Source: Clostridia bacterium (lineage in GTDB: Bacteria > Bacillota > Clostridia > Christensenellales > DTU072). From it: DNA of 7,859 nucleotides. Where the stretch lies: assembly GCA_028703745.1 (NCBI GenBank), contig JAQVME010000051.1, positions 1 to 7,859 on the forward strand, in the 5' to 3' direction. Position 1 is the stretch's first letter. Each line of letters opens with the position of its first letter. The notes below the pieces were generated by a model. That model did not search any database and was not told the DNA's origin. It saw nothing but the letters and a program-made list of their open reading frames with translations. This document shows positions 1-5,398 of the stretch, piece by piece. The position numbers were made by a program, and so were the translations under genes.

Positions 1-1
1 T

Positions 2-2068
2 TCTATAACTCCCGCGGGTATCGTAGAGGCAATAAACGATGAAGTAAGCTTCACCAACAGGAAGCTCAAAGTAAGGGTGTACACTTACCTGAGCGGTACA
101 ACGCTTGCGGTATCCAAGCTGGTGAGCATAGGCATTGATATAGATTTGAATCTGGAGGACAGCCAGCTTGCCGTACAAATCACGCACGCCGAGAGGACGG
201 GCAGATATGCCGCGCTAGATGCCGAGCTGGTTATCGATAATGTCGACGACGCCCAAAAGGTGTACGCGGTATCGGCGGCTGAAGTCATTCCCGATACCAA
301 TCTTCGAAATTTCTTGTTTTACCGTTTTGATAAGACGCCTTTCGGTGTAATTTCACTTTCGGAAAGGAACACTTCCGTAAACTATTTCGACGCCTCAAAT
401 AAAGGCATCGGCGATATCACAGGCATGGACTTATTCCCGAGGTTGCAGCGTTGGATATTAACAGGCAACCGCATTGTCAGCCTGCCTCAACTGTATATAT
501 TGCCGGCGCCCGCAGGCACTCTGTACGAGCTTACGCTTTACCGCAACGTATTTTTGAAGGACATTAGCAACCTAGGATTTTCCGGCGGAGCGGGCTACGT
601 TTCTTTGGGCAGCAAAATAACGTACATAGATTTGCGCGAATGTCACAGCCTTGACGACAGCCAGACTGAATATTTCAGCGAACTGACATCGCTGACGAGA
701 ATAAATCTCAATTCCATGAAAATAGGAGATTATTCGGGGTTGCAGAGTCTTTACAAAACACTTACTACGCTTTGGATAGACAATTACAGAACCTACGCAA
801 ATAACAACAATCACAAGATAAGCAAGCTGATAGCCGACAGCTACAATGCCGTGCCTCTTTCGAGCATAAACGGATTGAATGTTATATTGCAGCAGCTTGT
901 CGAGACAGAGCCGCAATATGCGGCGGACGGTGTAACCGAACATGACTTGCCTACGACATTCAAGATACCCGGCTATGACAAACAATACGACTTAGTTTGG
1001 GCGGTGCCTGACGGCGTATCGGCGTACAGTGTGACGGGAAGCACTTTAATAATTCAACCTTCGGCAGACGCCGTAATTACGCTTAACGCCACGGCGACAT
1101 ATTTTGAAGGTCAGCAACGGAATACTTATACCGAAGCCTTCCAGCTGGTTACGTCGAAGGTGCCCGATATGAATAACCTGTATGACAGAACTCAAGGGCA
1201 GATATGGTCACGCTTTATAAATGCTTATGTCGATATCGAGACGGTAATGCCCGATCCCGTTTTGAGGTATTATTTCTTCAAATACCTGAATACCGACGGC
1301 AACACGCAGCTTAGCGCAGCAGAGCTGACGTTAGACCAGCCAACCGCAAACACGCTTGCTTTCAACGACTCCCTTCCTTATATCAGCAGTCTTCAAGGCA
1401 TTGAATATATCATAAGCGTTGACACCTTGACTATCGGCAGAGGCTATACCTACGATTTTAGCCCGTTGGCGCAGCTTGAGACGCTGAAATCGCTTACCAT
1501 AAACAACAATCAGCTAACCATTCACGACGTCTCTTTCCTCGACAACCTGAAGGAGTTGACCTCACTTAACTTAAGTTCCAGCGGCGTGACGAATTATGGA
1601 TTTTTAATGGACAATGCCTCCATAACTTCAATATCAAATATAAACCATTACTCAAGGTCAACGGTAAGATACGCAATGTATAACAGGATAGCATGGGCCT
1701 TTGCCAGAATGTACAACGAGTTTTCTGACAACGCTTCTGTAATGGGTGACAACAACGTTCACGTAAGCGCGGCTAATGAAAAATATGCCTCGATAGTTCT
1801 TGACCAGCTTGACATTGCTTTGCAAACGGGAAGCTTCTATCGTGTCCATAACGTCAATAACATCATAAACCTTCCGCAAACATGCGGGTTCTGGGGAAAG
1901 GATGATTATACCGTCAGCTGGCAAAGCCTTTCTCAAAATGTTACAATAATCGGAGACAAGGCCTACGTAAGCAACAGCCATTACGATACTGACTTTCCGC
2001 TGATAGCCAGAATAGACTATGACAACGGCAGCTACGAAAAACTATTTATAGTAAGGTACGCAGAATGA
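2..2068 (+). CDS. Large secreted LRR/Ig-like surface protein, 5'-truncated by the window edge
   Basis: The frame is open from base 2, so this is the C-terminal 688 residues of a longer protein. A GTG at 77 is not a convincing start: it has no spaced ribosome-binding site and the residues before it look like the last strands of an Ig-like domain. Counting residues from 77, there are two tandem copies of one composite module. Each has a short helix and an EF-hand-type loop (residues 85-96 degenerate, 405-416 good), then LRR segments such as LQRWILTGNRI, LTRINLNSMKI, LKSLTINNNQL and LTSLNLSSSGV, a linker helix, and an Ig-like beta sandwich (about 266-361 and 565-661). There are only two cysteines, no membrane helix and no sortase motif near the C-terminus (ends RYAE), so it is probably exported and held non-covalently. 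It overlaps the next gene by 4 bp, implying translational coupling. Role inferred: adhesive or matrix protein; the ligand cannot be read from sequence. Confidence 0.85.
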   Translation, partial: SITPAGIVEAINDEVSFTNRKLKVRVYTYLSGTTLAVSKLVSIGIDIDLNLEDSQLAVQITHAERTGRYAALDAELVIDNVDDAQKVYAVSAAEVIPDTNLRNFLFYRFDKTPFGVISLSERNTSVNYFDASNKGIGDITGMDLFPRLQRWILTGNRIVSLPQLYILPAPAGTLYELTLYRNVFLKDISNLGFSGGAGYVSLGSKITYIDLRECHSLDDSQTEYFSELTSLTRINLNSMKIGDYSGLQSLYKTLTTLWIDNYRTYANNNNHKISKLIADSYNAVPLSSINGLNVILQQLVETEPQYAADGVTEHDLPTTFKIPGYDKQYDLVWAVPDGVSAYSVTGSTLIIQPSADAVITLNATATYFEGQQRNTYTEAFQLVTSKVPDMNNLYDRTQGQIWSRFINAYVDIETVMPDPVLRYYFFKYLNTDGNTQLSAAELTLDQPTANTLAFNDSLPYISSLQGIEYIISVDTLTIGRGYTYDFSPLAQLETLKSLTINNNQLTIHDVSFLDNLKELTSLNLSSSGVTNYGFLMDNASITSISNINHYSRSTVRYAMYNRIAWAFARMYNEFSDNASVMGDNNVHVSAANEKYASIVLDQLDIALQTGSFYRVHNVNNIINLPQTCGFWGKDDYTVSWQSLSQNVTIIGDKAYVSNSHYDTDFPLIARIDYDNGSYEKLFIVRYAE
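287..1159 (+). repeat. Composite module copy 1: degenerate EF-hand, LRR, linker helix, Ig-like domain
   Basis: First of three divergent protein-level repeats. It opens with D-T-N-L-R-N-F-L-F-Y-R-F, followed by the loop DKTPFGVISLSE at 329-364. That loop keeps EF-hand positions 1 (D), 6 (G), 8 (I) and 12 (E) but has T and F at ligand positions 3 and 5, so calcium binding is doubtful. LRR-like segments follow up to about 796, then a helical linker and an Ig-like sandwich (about 872-1159) containing YDLVWAVP and LIIQPSADAVITLNATATY. The repeat was recognised by comparing its layout and key residues with copies 2 and 3; nucleotide identity is low. Confidence 0.6.
1244..2065 (+). repeat. Composite module copy 2: intact EF-hand, LRR, linker helix, Ig-like domain
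   Basis: Second copy of the module. It opens with D-P-V-L-R-Y-Y-F-F-K-Y-L, then the loop NTDGNTQLSAAE at 1289-1324, which fits an EF-hand: N1, D3, N5, L8, E12. LRR segments follow (VDTLTIGRGYTYDFSPLAQL, LKSLTINNNQL, LTSLNLSSSGV), then a long helical linker and a C-terminal Ig-like sandwich (about 1769-2059) with YTVSWQSLSQNVTIIGDKAYV. The module runs to the end of the protein. Confidence 0.65.
2053..2056 (+). promoter_or_regulatory. Weak Shine-Dalgarno AAGG for the 884-aa surface protein gene
   Basis: AAGG lies 8 nt upstream of the ATG at 2065, inside the end of the preceding gene. The match is short. With the ATGA stop/start overlap at 2065-2068, it suggests translation of this gene depends partly on ribosomes finishing the upstream gene. 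Confidence 0.45.
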
Positions 2069-4719
2069 AAAGAATCATAGTATTGAGCTTAATGATAATT
2101 TTGCTTATCGTGGCGGCTGCGTCTACGGCGGTTTTCGCTTGGTTTACTGCGGAATTTGCCGCACCTATAGAAACGGTTATTACTGCCGGCAGCGAGCAGC
2201 AGATCGTACTTATTGACACAGAATACGCGTTAAGGCAGCACGCCTTTGACAAATACTCCAATTCCGCTTTGCCGGTTTCTGACATTGCGGGGGGAGAACA
2301 TTCAGGGAGAAGGCAGAGCCTAAAACTGACAGAGGACGTTGAACTTGAAGGTGATTTGACAATAAACAGGGATATCAGTCTTGATTTGAACGGCTGCGAA
2401 CTGAAGCTGAACGGCTACTCACTTGTATTTAAGCATTATTACCACGGCGCCTTGGTGGTGAGAAGCGGCGTTATCAGCGGAGGTGAGGTCGTTTACGAAA
2501 CTCCCAACGCGCTTATTGACGATAATACGGTGACGTTCACACTGGCGCAAAGAACAGTGCTTTCACAGGATGAAGCAATGCTTGCACAGCGTATATTCGA
2601 ATATGTTGAGAGTTCATTCGACGATTATTACAATACGAATATACCTCTTATAAAGAACTATTATAACAGCGGCGTAAACTTCAATTGGGTTAGCGATAAG
2701 CCCGCTTTGGTTAACCATAACGGCATTCTTGTGACACCTCCGGTTCTTGCGGAGGCGGTTTCGCTTACGCTTACGCTGTCGCATCAGGCTTTTTTGCAAA
2801 GCACGTCGCGTACCTTCGCATTGACGGTCATCCCTCCTTCTGACGATGCGCTGGATTACGGCGAGGCGGAGCTTGACGCCTTTTTTGAGCAATATATGTA
2901 CGGCACTCAGTCGATATATTTTTATCACAGCGCCGAACTGCCGAGGAAAAACGCTTATTACGGGCTACAATATAGTTATTCGACGGTGAACGCAGAAGAT
3001 TTGCGCGACGGTTGGATTATAGAAAAAGGCTCTGAAACGCGTACCATAACGCTCTATGTCGAAATCAAAAACGCCGACGAACTGACGCGTACTCTTTCTT
3101 ATACAGTGAATATCGTCGTCGAAAACAATCTTGACATAACCGACAGGATGGTCAAGGCGTTCGATATATACTTTGTTACAAACGCCCAATCCTATATTAA
3201 TCTTCCCTTATTTAGTGAGCTTTCGCCTTACGGTGTCAAACAAACGCCGAATTATACCTTTATAAACAACAACAACAATTACAGCGTTGTTCACGATGCA
3301 GAAACCGGCTATGACAAAATCGTTGTCGATGCCCTGCCTGAAACATCCGACGTCATATATATAAGAATGGGCTTTACCTTCATAACAAATTCACCAATAT
3401 ATGTAGAGACCGACGTAAGGATATTCTACGTAGACGCGTCAGGTCTTGACGGAGAGCACGGCTTTGACCGTTACGCCTATATCTATTATCTTTTAGACGA
3501 GAAACTCGCCGAGAAAACAGGCGGCGCCACATTCAAGGATTTTACTATGCCTTCGGAATTTTTTGGCTTTGGAGTCGAATATAGCGCGCCCGGAGCGCCT
3601 GCGGGCGCTATAGGATTTGTAGCCGATGCGGATAACACGCTGTTCCATTTTGTTATGGCGAACGTTCCCGTTTCCGACACGCTCATCACCGTAGAATATT
3701 TATTCGAGGGCGCCGAAAGGACTTACTTATCGTATTTCACGCTGCCCGGAATAATAAACAATAACGCAGAGGGCATTCAGGACAACAGCTTTTACGCCGC
3801 CGCGCTATCGTTTTACGATGACGACGAAGACGGCGTACTTTCACGTGAAGAGGCAGAGGCGCCCATGGATTGCTTTGTCATTTCCGAACATACTAATAAC
3901 GTGGTGGCAAGCTATAAGGGTATAGATTTCTTTACTTCGACTTTTGAATACAATTTCGACGGCAGAGGCTTCTCAACTGCGGATATGGTGTTCGTGAAAA
4001 CCAACGGGGAAATTACTTCACTCAGTATGCGCGACTGCGGACTCGCCGATGTTGACTTGGGTATGTTCGAGGGGCTGAATAAGCTTGCGGAACTGGATAT
4101 AGGCAATAACGGACTGACCTCGCTGACAGCTCTCTTTATTCCCAATTCTGTTACAACCTTCCGCGCCGACGCCAATCAAATTGGCTCAATTGATGCTTTG
4201 ACCTCGTTCCCTATGATTCAATACCTCTATATCCAGAACAACCCCATAAGGATTTTCAAAGGGCTGTTGGATATGACCTCTCTCAAGGAGGTATATTTAT
4301 ACAACGAAACATATCCTACGATTGATGACTATTACGGAGCTAAAGGCAGGTATAATACCTCGATTTATATATTTATGGACAACAAATCAATAAAGGTTTA
4401 TAATGATTATAATGGTACGGCAGTGCAGTTTGCCTATCACCCCGACGAGGCAGCGGCTGCGGCAATACTTGAATCGATGTTCTACTATAGCTATTCGCAA
4501 AGCGAATTTACGGTACCTATATGGATATATTATACCTCGGCGGACTTTTACGTTATCACCTGGGATTTTTCCAATTTGTCCTCCGTGAGTACCCAAACAG
4601 CAGACGGTCTTGCACAGGTGACCCACGCAAGCTCTGCCGCGACATATGAGATATACGCGTCAACTACCGTGGGGACACATCAGGTCTACCGCATTCTATA
4701 TATAGAGGTGCAGCCGTGA
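2065..4719 (+). CDS. SipW-type secreted multidomain surface protein (beta-helix, tandem Ig-like, EF-hand, LRR)
   Basis: Complete 884-aa protein. Residues 1-25 form a K/R-led hydrophobic signal peptide ending V-F-A before W26-F27-T28, as in SipW-dependent (TasA/camelysin-type) signals, followed by an I-T-A-G at 39-42. Residues 84-140 (LTEDVELEGDLTI, DISLDLNGCELKLNG, VVRSGVISGG) resemble beta-helix coils. Four helix-plus-Ig-like units of about 95-105 residues follow (about 165-257, 262-353, 355-457, 460-562); the first, with NFNWVSDKPALVNHNGILVTPP, looks like the bacterial aBig_2 type. Then come a canonical EF-hand loop DDDEDGVLSREE (585-596), LRRs (LAELDIGNNGLTSL, IQYLYIQNNPI) and a last Ig-like domain (about 792-884). 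There is no transmembrane tail and no LPXTG-like motif. The ATG start is supported by AAGG and the 4-bp overlap. Probable role: extracellular matrix or adhesion partner of the TasA-like protein encoded next. The function is inferred from architecture; no enzyme active site was recognised. Confidence 0.88.
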   Translation: MKRIIVLSLMIILLIVAAASTAVFAWFTAEFAAPIETVITAGSEQQIVLIDTEYALRQHAFDKYSNSALPVSDIAGGEHSGRRQSLKLTEDVELEGDLTINRDISLDLNGCELKLNGYSLVFKHYYHGALVVRSGVISGGEVVYETPNALIDDNTVTFTLAQRTVLSQDEAMLAQRIFEYVESSFDDYYNTNIPLIKNYYNSGVNFNWVSDKPALVNHNGILVTPPVLAEAVSLTLTLSHQAFLQSTSRTFALTVIPPSDDALDYGEAELDAFFEQYMYGTQSIYFYHSAELPRKNAYYGLQYSYSTVNAEDLRDGWIIEKGSETRTITLYVEIKNADELTRTLSYTVNIVVENNLDITDRMVKAFDIYFVTNAQSYINLPLFSELSPYGVKQTPNYTFINNNNNYSVVHDAETGYDKIVVDALPETSDVIYIRMGFTFITNSPIYVETDVRIFYVDASGLDGEHGFDRYAYIYYLLDEKLAEKTGGATFKDFTMPSEFFGFGVEYSAPGAPAGAIGFVADADNTLFHFVMANVPVSDTLITVEYLFEGAERTYLSYFTLPGIINNNAEGIQDNSFYAAALSFYDDDEDGVLSREEAEAPMDCFVISEHTNNVVASYKGIDFFTSTFEYNFDGRGFSTADMVFVKTNGEITSLSMRDCGLADVDLGMFEGLNKLAELDIGNNGLTSLTALFIPNSVTTFRADANQIGSIDALTSFPMIQYLYIQNNPIRIFKGLLDMTSLKEVYLYNETYPTIDDYYGAKGRYNTSIYIFMDNKSIKVYNDYNGTAVQFAYHPDEAAAAAILESMFYYSYSQSEFTVPIWIYYTSADFYVITWDFSNLSSVSTQTADGLAQVTHASSAATYEIYASTTVGTHQVYRILYIEVQP
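2557..3750 (+). repeat. Four tandem helix-plus-Ig-like units within the 884-aa surface protein
   Basis: Four successive units at about 2557-2835, 2848-3123, 3127-3435 and 3442-3750. Each starts with an amphipathic helix (for example DEAMLAQRIFEYVE, GEAELDAFFEQYMY, ITDRMVKAFDIYF, FDRYAYIYYLLDEKLAEK) and ends with paired beta strands (SLTLTLSHQAF, TITLYVEIKNADEL, VIYIRMGFTFIT, LITVEYLFEGAE) before a closing strand such as FALTVIPP or YTVNIVVEN. Sequence identity is low, so the repeat is called on layout. Such arrays usually act as rigid stalks projecting a distal domain. Confidence 0.55.
3775..4716 (+). repeat. Composite module copy 3: canonical EF-hand, LRR, linker helix, Ig-like domain
   Basis: Third copy of the module also found twice in the upstream gene. 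It opens with Q-D-N-S-F-Y-A-A-A-L-S-F-Y, then DDDEDGVLSREE at 3817-3852, a textbook EF-hand loop with D1, D3, D5, G6, L8 and E12. LRRs follow (ITSLSMRDCGL, LAELDIGNNGL, VTTFRADANQI, IQYLYIQNNPI, LKEVYLYNET), then an alanine-rich helix (PDEAAAAAILESMFYY) and the terminal Ig-like sandwich with FYVITWDFSN. As in copy 2, the module sits at the extreme C-terminus of its protein. Confidence 0.65.
4705..4710 (+). promoter_or_regulatory. Shine-Dalgarno GAGGTG for the TasA-like gene
   Basis: GAGGTG lies 5 nt before the GTG start at 4716. It decides the start: GTG overlaps the upstream stop as GTGA (4716-4719), and reading from it gives an immediate M-R-K-K plus hydrophobic signal peptide. Confidence 0.65.
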
Positions 4720-5363
4720 GAAAGAAGATAGTATATTCTTTAGTTATGCTTTTACTCTCGCTGGGGGTACTAACGACAGCCGCGGCGGCGTGGTTCACGC
4801 CGACCGAAAAATATATCAATAATATCATCTTCACGGCGGGCACGGTTGAAGTCAGCGGCGCTTTGTTCAAAGCGGCAGATTTTGACCTTGACGGGGAGCT
4901 TGATATTGTTGGCGGAGCAAACGTATATACGCCCGTTCAGCAACTGGTCATAACAGATATGAAACCGGGAGACGTGTACAGCTACAGACTGGACGTCACA
5001 AATATCGGTGGTGTAGCCGGCGACCTCGAGGTATACTTTGACGGAACAGACGAAGGTTTGAAGGACGTTTTGACTTTTGGCAGCGTGGTAAAAGACGGAG
5101 AAGGTCAGGAGATACAAGGAGCCGGAGCGCTGCGAACAAGGCTTGCGACTACGCAAGTTTTTGCTGCGGTAAGCGAGCTTGCCCCGTCAAGTACTTCGCA
5201 AAATGCGCAGATAAGCGTGTATTTCCATATCACGTTCGAGACCCTCGAACAGCTAAAAATCCTCGACGCGGAGACTTTCTCCGACAAGCAGGATTTGAAC
5301 GATTATAAGAACTTGAGCTTTAGTATAGCAAAAATAATAGTTGAACTTACACAAGCTGCTTAA
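4716..5363 (+). CDS. TasA/camelysin-like SipW-dependent secreted fibre protein
   Basis: 215-aa protein starting at GTG. Residues 1-25 are a signal peptide (M-R-K-K, hydrophobic core, T-A-A-A-A) followed by W26-F27-T28, then N-I-I-F-T-A-G (36-42), the hallmark start of the mature TasA/camelysin (peptidase M73-like) fold. ITDMKPGDVYSYRLDVTNIG (79-98) is the family's PGD...V.N.G strand pair, and the C-terminal half has the expected ISVYFHITFE strand. In Bacillus subtilis, TasA forms biofilm matrix fibres after SipW cleavage; that role is transferred here by similarity. No HExxH zinc-protease motif is present, so I infer a structural rather than proteolytic role. An insertion after the first strands, DFDLDGELDIVGG (55-67), resembles a calcium-binding EF-hand or FG-GAP loop. 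There are no cysteines and no membrane anchor. It is the last gene of an overlapping three-gene set; no sipW or sortase gene is in view. Confidence 0.82.
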   Translation: MRKKIVYSLVMLLLSLGVLTTAAAAWFTPTEKYINNIIFTAGTVEVSGALFKAADFDLDGELDIVGGANVYTPVQQLVITDMKPGDVYSYRLDVTNIGGVAGDLEVYFDGTDEGLKDVLTFGSVVKDGEGQEIQGAGALRTRLATTQVFAAVSELAPSSTSQNAQISVYFHITFETLEQLKILDAETFSDKQDLNDYKNLSFSIAKIIVELTQAA

Positions 5364-5388
5364 ATAAACAATTCATTAATAAATACAA

Positions 5389-5395
5389 AGGAGGT
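5389..5395 (+). promoter_or_regulatory. Strong Shine-Dalgarno AGGAGGT for the CoA-disulfide-reductase-like gene
   Basis: AGGAGGT within AAAGGAGGT is nearly the full anti-16S complement and lies 3 nt before the ATG at 5399 (4 nt counted from GGAGG). It is the best ribosome-binding site in the window and fixes the start. The 35-bp spacer 5364-5398 is AT-rich, with no convincing promoter or terminator hairpin. Confidence 0.8.
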
Positions 5396-5398
5396 TAT

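Noticed and set aside
77..79. GTG as the start codon of the first gene
   Set aside because: The frame is open back to base 2, the translated upstream residues look like Ig-like strands, and the only purine-rich stretch (AAGG) abuts the GTG with no spacer. Treated as an internal valine of a truncated gene.
3265..3278. AAC trinucleotide run encoding consecutive asparagines
   Set aside because: Only four repeat units, and similar short Asn patches occur elsewhere in these proteins (for example ANNNN near 797-811). Fits polar surface loops rather than a phase-variation tract.
3594..3609. GC-rich hairpin AGCGCC-TGCG-GGCGCT
   Set aside because: It sits within the coding sequence for an A/P/G-rich segment (APGAPAGAIG) whose codon composition explains the palindrome; no T-tract and no gene boundary nearby.
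3591..3620. Collagen-like tract in the 884-aa protein (G-A-P / P-A-G repeats)
   Set aside because: Only about three triplets, without the continuous G-x-y pattern; not a collagen-like domain.
5234..5250. Perfect 7-bp inverted repeat GTTCGAG-ACC-CTCGAAC
   Set aside because: It lies inside the TasA-like coding sequence with a 3-nt loop, no T-tract follows, and it encodes an ordinary F-E-T-L-E-Q stretch. Likely chance; not a terminator or operator.
5341..5375. Possible promoter ahead of the flavoprotein gene (TTGAAC with an AT-rich stretch)
   Set aside because: No -10 hexamer with an acceptable match falls at 16-18 bp spacing; the AT-richness alone is not enough.
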